Assembly (NCBI GenBank): GCA_036557885.1
Contig: DATBGS010000044.1
Coordinates: 45,894 to 109,893 of the forward strand
DNA from: DATBGS01 sp036557885
Lineage (GTDB): Bacteria; Chloroflexota; Ktedonobacteria; Ktedonobacterales; DATBGS01
DNA: 64,000 nt
Reading direction: 5' to 3'
The notes beneath the pieces are model-generated. The model ran no database searches. It was not told the origin of the DNA and was given only the letters and a program-made list of their open reading frames with translations. Shown in pieces: positions 17,391-25,142 of this stretch. The first letter of the stretch is position 1, and the number at the start of each line of letters is the position of its first letter. The translations under genes were made by a program, and so were the position numbers.

Positions 17391-18315
17391 GAAACCAGCG
17401 AAGCAAATCAGTAAGCAGCAGGATAGCATAAGTAGCATGGGCAGCAGAGCGACTCAAGAGCAGGCGAAATTCTGGCGCGCAGATGACCTTGGCGGGCTGG
17501 AGTTGCTGCGCGCGACCTATATTACCCATGAATTTGCGCGTCACTCCCATCCTGAGTTTATGGTAGGCGTGATTGAGCAGGGCACGTGTACTTTTTACTA
17601 TCGAGGCGACATCCACGTTGCGCCTGCTGGCAGCATCGTGCTCATCAATCCAGGCGAAGCCCACGATGGCTCTGGTGGAGAAGCGAGGAGTCTGACCTAT
17701 CGAACATTTTATCCTGCTGAAGGCTTGTTGCAGCAGATAGCTTCCGAAGTGGCAGGGAGGCAGTGGGGCATCCCGTACTTCTCAGTCCCGGTGCTTCAGA
17801 ATCAGCCCTTGAGCTTGCTGCTCCGCCGTCTGCATGGAGTCCTGGAACAATCAACGTCTACTTTGGAGCGCGAATCAGTGTTCCTCTGGACGTTTGCCCA
17901 GCTTATTAGTCGCCACGCTGAAAGGCGTCCCACCTCGCCTGCCCCTGGAAGTGAGCATCTGGCGATCAGGCAGGCTTGTGACTTCCTGGTAGCCCATCAC
18001 ACGACCAATGTCTCGCTGGCTGCCCTGGCAGCGCTGGCTCAGTTGAGTCCGTACCACTTTTTGCGCGTGTTTCGCGCCTGTCTGGGTTTGCCTCCACATG
18101 CCTACCTCGTTCAATTGCGGGTGGCTGCTGCAAAGCGCCTGCTCGCGCAGGGCATGCCCATTCCGCAAGCGGCAGTTGAGGCTGGTTTTGTAGACCAGAG
18201 CCATCTCACCCGGCACTTTAAACGGCTGGTAGGCGTGACGCCAGGACAGTATGTATTGGGAAACAAGCGAGAGCAAGAACATACAAGACACAGGTATCTG
18301 CTCCCTTTAGACTGA
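17383..18315 (+). CDS. AraC-family transcriptional regulator
   Basis: This 310-residue regulator has an N-terminal cupin-like ligand domain (HSHPEFMVGVIEQG, then PGSIVLINPGEAHDG-like text) and a C-terminal double helix-turn-helix of the AraC/XylS type from about residue 190 (SLAALAALAQLSPYHFLRVF and the second helix near GFVDQSHLTRHFKRLVGVTPGQY). The start is a GTG overlapping the dehydrogenase end by 8 bases. It probably controls this small operon; related AraC-DUF2000 pairs are common. The effector is unknown. Confidence 0.88.
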   Translation: MNEKPAKQISKQQDSISSMGSRATQEQAKFWRADDLGGLELLRATYITHEFARHSHPEFMVGVIEQGTCTFYYRGDIHVAPAGSIVLINPGEAHDGSGGEARSLTYRTFYPAEGLLQQIASEVAGRQWGIPYFSVPVLQNQPLSLLLRRLHGVLEQSTSTLERESVFLWTFAQLISRHAERRPTSPAPGSEHLAIRQACDFLVAHHTTNVSLAALAALAQLSPYHFLRVFRACLGLPPHAYLVQLRVAAAKRLLAQGMPIPQAAVEAGFVDQSHLTRHFKRLVGVTPGQYVLGNKREQEHTRHRYLLPLD

Positions 18316-18367
18316 AACCCGCATGCCGGAGTATCTGGCGTGCTGAGCACAGGTCTTGAGGGGAACG

Positions 18368-18787
18368 ATGCAAGAAAACCAGGGGAACAAATGTGTCTTT
18401 GTTCTTGATGAAGCGCTTCCGCCAGGATTGGCGGCAAATACCGCAGCGGTGTTGGCGCTGACGCTGGGCAGCAAGGTGGAATCATTGCTTGGTCCCGATG
18501 TGTTTGATGGCTCCGGCCAGCGGCATGTGGGCATTACCACCGTGACGCTGCCCATGCTTCGCGCCGATGTCGAAACCATTCAGCGTATCAGGGACCGGGC
18601 AGTTGAAACTGAGGGGGTGCTGGTTGTTGATTTTAACGATGTGGCCCAGCGCAACAAGACCTACCAGGACTATATTCAGCAGCTTGGGGAGACTCCTGCC
18701 AGTCAGTTGAGGTACCTGGGGCTGGCGTTGTATGGCCTCCGGGCCAGCATCACGAAATTAACAGGGAGCCTGCCTCTGTTGAGATAG
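18368..18787 (+). CDS. DUF2000 domain protein
   Basis: This 139-residue soluble protein matches the DUF2000 family: KCVFVLDEALPPGLAANTAAVL at its N terminus and DFNDVAQRNKTYQDY later. The fold is thought to be related to peptidyl-tRNA hydrolase type 2, but the biological function is not established. The ATG at 18368 follows GAGGGGAACG. It is the third gene behind the dehydrogenase and AraC regulator, with a 52-base gap, and family members often sit next to AraC regulators. Confidence 0.8.
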   Translation: MQENQGNKCVFVLDEALPPGLAANTAAVLALTLGSKVESLLGPDVFDGSGQRHVGITTVTLPMLRADVETIQRIRDRAVETEGVLVVDFNDVAQRNKTYQDYIQQLGETPASQLRYLGLALYGLRASITKLTGSLPLLR

Positions 18788-18796
18788 GCTCCCTGT
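18761..18796 (+). terminator. Hairpin at the end of the DUF2000 gene
   Basis: ACAGGGAGCC (18761-18770) pairs perfectly with GGCTCCCTGT (18787-18796), overlapping the stop codon. No T-run follows on the plus strand, so termination strength is uncertain. Confidence 0.55.
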
Positions 18797-18806
18797 CATG
18801 AAAAAA

Positions 18807-18846
18807 TGCTCATTGCCCGGCATCAACCGTGAGCAGCGGTTGATGC
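18807..18846 (-). terminator. Terminator hairpin of the secreted hydrolase gene
   Basis: GCATCAACCG (18820-18829) pairs perfectly with CGGTTGATGC (18837-18846). Read on the minus strand it follows the hydrolase stop by seven bases, and a T6 run comes 10-13 bases after the stem. It may act in both directions between the convergent genes. Confidence 0.6.
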
Positions 18847-18853
18847 TCCTGGC

Positions 18854-20308
18854 TTAATCTCCCAGATTGCGCACGTCAAACTGGCGCAGGAACGACGGTA
18901 ACTCAAAGTGGAAGAAGGCTGGAGGCGTCGCCACCAGGCCACTTGACCCTGAGAAGATGTTGAGGTTTGGACCCAGCGCTGCGGCTTCCTGGTTCAGCAC
19001 GCCAGAGTCAGTGGAACCCCACTCACCGGTATTAATCCGGTTGATCAACGTCTGGAAGGCTGTCAGCGTCTCTGCCGGAGTGAAGGCGCAGTGCCCCGCG
19101 CGATGGACGTAGATCTGACGCAGCAGATTGTCATGCCCCTGTGAATGCACAACGCTCGCATACGCTTTCTCATTTTCAGGGACGACAAGGCCATCGCCGC
19201 TGGTGTGCATAGCGAGCACCGGAATGTTCAACTGGCCGTTGAAGGTGACAAACTGGCTCAGGTAGTTCACAGCATCGGGATTGGCGCTGATGCGTGGGGC
19301 CTGGTTCAGGGCGTTCAGGTCTGCATCAAGGCTCAAGCCTGCCGCCTTGTACAGATTCTCGACCTCTTTATGGCTGGCCGAGTTTGCCAATTGCGTGCGA
19401 TAGTCAACGCCTGTGTTCCAGGAAGGGTTGCCACCCGCGCGGCCCTCCAGTTCGTAGCGCGCCTCAAATGCAAAGAAGAAGTCGGTATTGGCTTCCCAGA
19501 GGAACTGGTTTTGCTCCTGGGAGGCGTAATCAGTGCTGGCTGGTTCTGGCGAAAGCGGTGTGACCCAGCCGGGAACATCACTCAACGTGGCTGCCAGCGC
19601 GATACGCGCGCGTCCCTGTGGAGTAGCCTGGGCTGACTGAAGGACGCCTTCAGACTGGAAGAGGGCTGCTTGAGATGCCTGGAGGCTGGGGAAGTTCACA
19701 ATCGGCAGCGCGCCGCCGCCCAGAAGCACATCAAAGGCAAAGGCGCCATCGAGCGCCTGGTTCCAAGTGCCTACGCCACCAGAGAGCACACCGCACATCG
19801 GCAGGGCGCCGACAAAACGCCCAGGGTTCAATTGAACCAGACCGGCGGTAATGATACCACCCAGCGAATGCCCCCAGGCAATGGTGCGGGCGGGCTGGCC
19901 GCAGGTTGCATCAAAGAAATCAAGGAGAGCGATCTGATCATGAAACGCCTGCTGAAGTGCCCAGCCATTCGCGCTATACGAGGAGCCAGCCAGGGCGTAG
20001 CCCTGGGCAAGGAGCGCGGCGCCGGTTGCAGGGTCGCCCACATCTGGAGCAGGATTGGCGACTGGAAGAGGCTGTAAGGTAATGGGATTATTCGTGAATG
20101 CATAGCCATGACTATACAGAACGAGTGTGCCATTCCAATTGGCTGGAACCTCAATGGTGTAATTAGCTCCATCAATTTGCCCGCGCATGGCGGAGGCGCC
20201 AGCATGTCCGGCACAGGAGGAAACCGCCTGCGCTGGCTTACTTGCTGAGACAGCAAAGCCACTGACCAGCGCGAGGAGGGCAAGCGTTACGAGGAGACGC
20301 ACCTTCAT
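18854..20308 (-). CDS. Secreted alpha/beta-hydrolase
   Basis: This 484-residue exported hydrolase has an N-terminal signal peptide (MKVRLLVTLALLALVSG, ending near AQA at residue 30) and an alpha/beta-hydrolase body. The nucleophile elbow is WGHSLGG, the oxyanion-side segment is LVLYSHGYA, and a late VHRAGHCAF supplies the probable catalytic histidine. There is no lipobox. The DNA frame continues 82 codons upstream of 20308, but only the ATG at 20308 opens a signal peptide. Substrates could be esters or peptides, as in tripeptidyl aminopeptidase relatives; this cannot be settled. Confidence 0.8.
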   Translation of the reverse strand: MKVRLLVTLALLALVSGFAVSASKPAQAVSSCAGHAGASAMRGQIDGANYTIEVPANWNGTLVLYSHGYAFTNNPITLQPLPVANPAPDVGDPATGAALLAQGYALAGSSYSANGWALQQAFHDQIALLDFFDATCGQPARTIAWGHSLGGIITAGLVQLNPGRFVGALPMCGVLSGGVGTWNQALDGAFAFDVLLGGGALPIVNFPSLQASQAALFQSEGVLQSAQATPQGRARIALAATLSDVPGWVTPLSPEPASTDYASQEQNQFLWEANTDFFFAFEARYELEGRAGGNPSWNTGVDYRTQLANSASHKEVENLYKAAGLSLDADLNALNQAPRISANPDAVNYLSQFVTFNGQLNIPVLAMHTSGDGLVVPENEKAYASVVHSQGHDNLLRQIYVHRAGHCAFTPAETLTAFQTLINRINTGEWGSTDSGVLNQEAAALGPNLNIFSGSSGLVATPPAFFHFELPSFLRQFDVRNLGD

Positions 20309-20692
20309 AAAAAAAGCCCCATTTCTTTTCGAGCATAGACAAGCAGCGCTACGAACACAGGCATCCTTCCTATTCTGCCTGCTTGATGTACCTTCCGCCG
20401 ACAGCAGCGTGGCGTGCGGAACATGGGACGCCCCAGGCGCCGATGGCCTGGATGAGGTAGCACTTTTCTGTGGCCTGGGCCGCGTGGAATGGGGGAAGAG
20501 TAGGAAGGGTGCCTGGTGCGAAAAAGCGAATGAAAGCGCGGTCCAGGGAATCACACCTCCCTTCTACAAGCGTGCATCATTGCGTGGGGGTATGCTGGCG
20601 CGGAGGCGCAGCAGCACACACCTGGAAAGAATCGGACAGAGAGATTCTACCAGGCGTTCATCCCTGATGCAAGGGGCATGACTTTTGGGTGG
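20309..20692. other. Intergenic region without a supported gene
   Basis: This 384-base gap holds the upstream region of the secreted hydrolase (minus strand) and the 3' flank of the first MFS gene. The open frames here are GC-rich shadows without ribosome sites or domains. No clear promoter matching consensus was found, and no tRNA or repeat is visible. Confidence 0.5.
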
Positions 20693-22183
20693 TCACTTTC
20701 GGGAGGATGCCCTGGCTTCAGGCAGCACGATCAGGCCGCTGGCGGCGCGTGCTTCTCCGCCAACAAAGCGGCTGCCCCAGATGCCGATGATTCCGGCAAG
20801 TATCAGGGGCAGGATGCCTGTGATCAACATCGCGTGAGCGAGTTTGGTCTGGTGTTGAGGGTCCAACAGATAGGAGATGCCACCTACGATAGAAGGCGCG
20901 GTGAGGTCGCCAAAGAGGTGTGCCAGCATGAAAGCCAGGGCAATGGCTGAGGCGCGCATGGCTGGCGGCACGACGTCTTGCATGGTGGCGCTGAGCGGGC
21001 CGCTATAGACATTGAGCAAAGCGCCGCTGAGGACAAAGAAGGGCAGGAATCCCCAGACCTTGGGGATGATGAGGGCCAGAGCAAAACATGGCGCGGCGCA
21101 GAGGAAGCCCAGCCCAGCCGCCATCAAGCGCCCACCAGCAGTACGTTTGCACAGCCAGTCGGCCAGATACCCGCCCGCGATAGTGCCCGCAACGCTGGCG
21201 ACAGCCAGCAGCAGAACCGCGCCGCCCGTTGCAGGTAAGGAGAGATTGTAGGGTGGCCGCTGAAGCAGGACCGCGATAAAAGAGGCCGATGGAGCAATCA
21301 CAAACAAGCCCAATGCCTGGACAGTGATGCAGATCACCAGCGTGCGGATGCGTAGAAGCTGTTTGATCTGTGCCAGGATAGGACGCAGCCCACCCTGAAT
21401 CTGTGGATGATCGCCAAAACCAGTGTCCTCATCTTTGGCATGCCGCGCGGGTTCATAGGCTTTCCACATCAGAAAGGCAAAAATCAGCCCAGGAGGGCCG
21501 GTGAAAAGGAAGGCAAGTCGCCAATTGCCGGTTAACTGCGCCACCAGACTGCCAATGATGATGCCCAGGGCAAAGCCAACCAGCGCGCCAGCACCCCAAC
21601 GGCTCAGCACCTGTGCGCGGCGCTCACGCGGAAAATACGAACTTAGTAATGAGATGCCTGCCGGGTTGTAGCTGGCCTCGCCAACGCCAAGGAGCGCGCG
21701 GGTTGCCAGCAAGCCCACAAAGCTCGTAGCAAAGGCTGTTAAGACGGTGGCAAGGCTCCACAACGCGACACCTGCGGCAATCACGTCTTTGCGTTTAATG
21801 CGATCAGCCAGCACTCCCAGAGGTAACGCGCCAAGCGCGTAGATAAGAATGAAGGAACTCCCCAGCAAACCGGTTTGGAAGTCGTTGATGCAGAATTGCT
21901 GAGGGTGTCCCGGCTCGCAGAACTTTGGGTCAACCTGGATCAACCGCAGCACCAGACTAAAGACCCAGCGATCCAGGTAATTCATCAGGTTGATGCCAAA
22001 CATCAGCCAGAAGATGTAGGTGGCATAGCGTTGTGTCGCTAACCGGGAGGCGGTGTTGGGCACATTGGCCTCAGCCTCCGTAGGGGTTAAGACATCCCCA
22101 ATCACCTCTTGCTGCCGATTGTCTGCCAGGGATTCGCTGCTTTCCCTTGTCAACATGACTCCATCTTCTTGCTTGCCTGACAT
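20693..22183 (-). CDS. MFS transporter (spinster-like), copy 1
   Basis: This 496-residue transporter has 12 predicted membrane helices. The first helix region contains FGINLMNYLDRWVFSL and the loop 2-3 motif reads GVLADRIKRKDVIAAG, the classic MFS D-R-x-x-R/K signature. A GEASYNPAGISLLSSYFPRERRAQVLS segment, quoted in part as YNPAGISLLSSYFPRERR, is typical of the spinster-like group. The substrate is unknown. The ATG at 22183 follows TGGAGCG by five bases; a TTG at 22225 is the only longer option. It is a clear paralogue of the next gene upstream. Confidence 0.85.
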   Translation of the reverse strand: MSGKQEDGVMLTRESSESLADNRQQEVIGDVLTPTEAEANVPNTASRLATQRYATYIFWLMFGINLMNYLDRWVFSLVLRLIQVDPKFCEPGHPQQFCINDFQTGLLGSSFILIYALGALPLGVLADRIKRKDVIAAGVALWSLATVLTAFATSFVGLLATRALLGVGEASYNPAGISLLSSYFPRERRAQVLSRWGAGALVGFALGIIIGSLVAQLTGNWRLAFLFTGPPGLIFAFLMWKAYEPARHAKDEDTGFGDHPQIQGGLRPILAQIKQLLRIRTLVICITVQALGLFVIAPSASFIAVLLQRPPYNLSLPATGGAVLLLAVASVAGTIAGGYLADWLCKRTAGGRLMAAGLGFLCAAPCFALALIIPKVWGFLPFFVLSGALLNVYSGPLSATMQDVVPPAMRASAIALAFMLAHLFGDLTAPSIVGGISYLLDPQHQTKLAHAMLITGILPLILAGIIGIWGSRFVGGEARAASGLIVLPEARASSRK

Positions 22184-22327
22184 TTTCGCTCCATTGCTAG
22201 CGTGGGCCTTTCTTTGTCCTTTCAAGAATAAAGGATAGCATGATAAAAGCGGTTCTGTCTATGTGGCTGTTCACGATTTCCTGGAGAAAGGCTGCATCTC
22301 GGTGGGCCGGGAGGGGAGCTGGGTCAG

Positions 22328-22366
22328 GCAAAATGGCGCTTCGGGGGACATCCCCTGAAGCGCCAT
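22328..22366 (-). terminator. Terminator of MFS copy 2
   Basis: Read on the minus strand, ATGGCGCTTCAGGGG pairs with CCCCGAAGCGCCAT (one bulged A) and is followed by TTTTGCCTG. It lies 93 bases beyond the stop of the gene at 22459-23925. Confidence 0.8.
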
Positions 22367-22458
22367 GACTCATGTTTGTCTGGTCCTGTGGTTGATGCCG
22401 GGCGCACCTGGCAGCGTCTGGTCATACAGACTCCGCCGTCACCCAAGGATAGACAGGA

Positions 22459-23925
22459 TTACCCGGCTACTTGCAGACGCGCTTGCTTTTGCGACTCGAT
22501 GAGTTGCAGGTCTTTACGGACAACGCGGCTGCCAATTAAACCAACCAGGCCAGAAATGAGTAGCATCGCTGGCATAGTGAGAAGCATGGCCTGGCTGGTG
22601 TATGTGCCACCAGGGTCAAGCGTGTCTAGCCCACCCTGGGCCGAGAAGTTAAAAGGGTCCAACCCGGCGAGCTTGTTGATCAGAATACCTACCTGGAAGG
22701 AGGACGTGGCATCTCCAAGGAGGTGCGCGATCAGCAGAGTGATGGCAACGGACATGGCGCGCAGCTCTGGACGCACGACATCTTGCGAGACGGCGCTGAG
22801 CGGGCCGTTATAAACGTTCAATAGCATGCCGGTCAGGAAAAAGAAAGGCAGGAAAACGCCGAGGCTGGGGCTGATGAGGGCAAAAACCAGCAGCGGGGCC
22901 GAGATTAAAAACCCAAGCGCGCCAACCAGGACGCGCCCACTAATCCAGCGGCGAGTAAAGAGGTCGGAAACCCAGCCACCCAGCAGCGCCCCAGCGATGC
23001 CTGCAAATACCAGCACAGCCCCGGAAATGGTGCCAGCTTGCGCTGTGCTCAGGTCATATTTCAGATGCAGGAAGATGGGGAGCCAGTTTGCCGCTGAGCC
23101 AAGCACCCAGAACCCAAAGATCTGTACCAGAATGGTCACGACAACGGTACGGATACTGAGCAGTTCTCTAAATGCCTGGCCCAGCGGAACTTTTTCTGGC
23201 TCAACCGCTTGTGCTGCTTCACCATTGGAGGCGTCGGCCACCCAGCCATCGGCCTGCCCACGCCGGGGTTCTCGCAGCCGGTACGCCAGAAAGGTGAAGA
23301 ACAGTCCAGGTATCCCGGCAATTAAGAAGGCAAAACGCCAGGAACTGATTCCAGCAATGTGACCAACGCACACGTTACAGGTGGAGCCAATATCGGCAAT
23401 GATACCGCCCAGCGTAAACCCTAATGCCAGGCCAATCAGCGAGCCTGCCGTCCAGCGGCTGAGGATTTGGGCGCGTTTGGCGCTGGGGTAATAATCGCTC
23501 AGCAGCGAGGTTCCGGCGGGATAATAGCCAGCTTCACCGATGCCTACGAGCGCGCGCGAGGCAAAGAGCGTAAACAGATTGACCGCAAAGCCACTGAAGA
23601 AGGTAAAGATGCTCCAGATGCCTACGCCAATCGCAATCACATTCTTGCGGACGCCCCGGTCAGCCCAGTAGCCCAGCGGCAAGGCAAAGATAGCATAGAC
23701 AGTGAGAAAGGCTGAGGGGAGCAGGCCAGTGGCTGCGGCGCTCAGGTTTAAATCTCTACTGATGGGGTCAAGCGCTGAAGGCAGGATGTACCGATCAAAG
23801 TAATTAAAAAAATTGATAGAGAACATGACCCAGAAAACGTAAGAAGCGTAGCGCGCGTTTTTGCGCACCACCTCTGAGAGGGCGGTGCTGCCCTGGTTCC
23901 TCTGACTAATAGGGACTTCACTCAT
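22459..23925 (-). CDS. MFS transporter (spinster-like), copy 2
   Basis: This 488-residue transporter is a paralogue of the neighbouring 20693-22183 gene. It has the same layout: FNYFDRYILPSAL in helix 1, GYWADRGVRKNVIAIG in loop 2-3, and YYPAGTSLLSDYYPSAKRAQ in helix 4. An external loop carries a C-x2-C pair (STCNVCVGHIAG) absent from copy 1. The ATG at 23925 follows GGAG by six bases; the open frame continues far upstream, but that stretch is intergenic with its own promoter. The order and orientation point to tandem duplication followed by divergence. Confidence 0.85.
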   Translation of the reverse strand: MSEVPISQRNQGSTALSEVVRKNARYASYVFWVMFSINFFNYFDRYILPSALDPISRDLNLSAAATGLLPSAFLTVYAIFALPLGYWADRGVRKNVIAIGVGIWSIFTFFSGFAVNLFTLFASRALVGIGEAGYYPAGTSLLSDYYPSAKRAQILSRWTAGSLIGLALGFTLGGIIADIGSTCNVCVGHIAGISSWRFAFLIAGIPGLFFTFLAYRLREPRRGQADGWVADASNGEAAQAVEPEKVPLGQAFRELLSIRTVVVTILVQIFGFWVLGSAANWLPIFLHLKYDLSTAQAGTISGAVLVFAGIAGALLGGWVSDLFTRRWISGRVLVGALGFLISAPLLVFALISPSLGVFLPFFFLTGMLLNVYNGPLSAVSQDVVRPELRAMSVAITLLIAHLLGDATSSFQVGILINKLAGLDPFNFSAQGGLDTLDPGGTYTSQAMLLTMPAMLLISGLVGLIGSRVVRKDLQLIESQKQARLQVAG

Positions 23926-23997
23926 GTTGCGCTCCATTTTTCGCCCGGCAGACATCGTGCGGAAGTTGCAGATGGAGCGGGCGTTGATAACGGTTTC

Positions 23998-24026
23998 ATG
24001 ATAACATAGCGCTAACTGCGAGACAA
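23998..24026 (-). promoter_or_regulatory. Promoter of MFS copy 2
   Basis: On the minus strand TTGTCT (24026-24021) and TATCAT (24003-23998) are separated by 17 bases, giving a leader of about 65 nt before the ATG at 23925. Confidence 0.55.
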
Positions 24027-24107
24027 TCATCTGTATGCCGCAAATTCCTGCCCACGAACAGACGGAGAGAGCATGTTCTGCTGCTGCCCCAATCAGCTCC
24101 TGGCCTC

Positions 24108-24136
24108 TTGACGGCAGAGAGCTTTTTCCCGATAAT
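24108..24136 (+). promoter_or_regulatory. Promoter of the lipoprotein-MFS pair
   Basis: TTGACG (24108-24113) and GATAAT (24131-24136) have the ideal 17-base spacing, about 100 bases before the GTG of the lipoprotein gene. Confidence 0.6.
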
Positions 24137-24240
24137 GGGGCGGAAGTGCCAGAGAAGCATTGGCGCGGCACATGCGTGGGAGAGGAGGCAGAAGGCAACT
24201 TTCTCCAGGTAGGCAGCCAAGTTTTCAAGAAGGGCAAGGC

Positions 24241-25038
24241 GTGAGCACTTTGAATAAAACGAGCATTCCAATTCAGACCTCTTATCGCAAGACGTGGCGG
24301 GGCTTCAACTGGTGGATATTGGCGCTCTCGGTGGCAGTGGTGTTTCTTCTCTCCGCCTGCGGAGGGGACACCCCAACGGCGCCCGACCCAAAAGCGCTTC
24401 TTCAGGATGCGCAAAAAGCGCTTTCAACTGATACCACCTACCATTACAAGTTTAAGGTGGAGCACGCGGGGACGGGTGGGGCATCAGGGTTTCAGGTCAC
24501 GGCGGCAGATGGCGATGTCGTCCAGCCCAATAAGGTGCAGGGCACAGGCACCGTTTCAGTGGGGGGCGCTTCGATAGAGGCGCAGTTTATCGGCATCGGT
24601 CAGGATCAATGGGTGCTGGCTCCTCCGTTAGTGTCCGAATGGACTTCAGTAAAAGACCTCAACCTGAATCTGGGCACCGCGCTGAGTGACCCCACAGGAT
24701 CAGTCACGAAGGTGCTGCAAGAGATGCAGCAGCCCAAGAATCAGGGCGATGATACTATTCCAGGCGACGGAGATTGCTGGGTAGTGGAGGGAACGGTTCC
24801 CGCAGGCGCCCTGGCGGGCATTACCGGCGGAGACCCGAACTCCACCGCGCCCCTTGATACGACTGTCTGTGTAGCAAAGAACCTGGATAGCGGAAAATTG
24901 CGCCAGTTGTTTGAACTATCTCTCAAGGGCATTGCTATTGATGGGGATACCGCCCAGACAACGCGCACCTTCACATTTACCAAGTTTAACGCTTCGGTAG
25001 ATATTCAACCGCCGCCGGGTGCCACCGTCACTCCATAG
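24241..25038 (+). CDS. LppX/LprAFG-like lipoprotein
   Basis: This 265-residue lipoprotein has its lipobox at LLSAC after a hydrophobic signal segment. The mature part begins with a helix (DPKALLQDAQKALSTDTTYHYKF) and continues into beta-strands with the Ala/Gly-rich pattern of the LppX/LprG family, which bind diacyl- and triacyl-lipids in a hydrophobic cavity. It starts at a GTG preceded by an AAGGC-type site. The next gene encodes a 14-helix MFS transporter, the same pairing as mycobacterial LprG with the P55 (Rv1410) pump. Family membership is by pattern only, so moderate confidence. Confidence 0.65.
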   Translation: MSTLNKTSIPIQTSYRKTWRGFNWWILALSVAVVFLLSACGGDTPTAPDPKALLQDAQKALSTDTTYHYKFKVEHAGTGGASGFQVTAADGDVVQPNKVQGTGTVSVGGASIEAQFIGIGQDQWVLAPPLVSEWTSVKDLNLNLGTALSDPTGSVTKVLQEMQQPKNQGDDTIPGDGDCWVVEGTVPAGALAGITGGDPNSTAPLDTTVCVAKNLDSGKLRQLFELSLKGIAIDGDTAQTTRTFTFTKFNASVDIQPPPGATVTP

Positions 25039-25142
25039 GCCAGAAGCGGGAAATCAGAAGCAGAAAACCAGAAGCAGCACAAAACAGCGATTGATCATGC
25101 CTGGGTTTGTTGGGGAAATTTGATTTCAGAGGGGGTGGCCAT

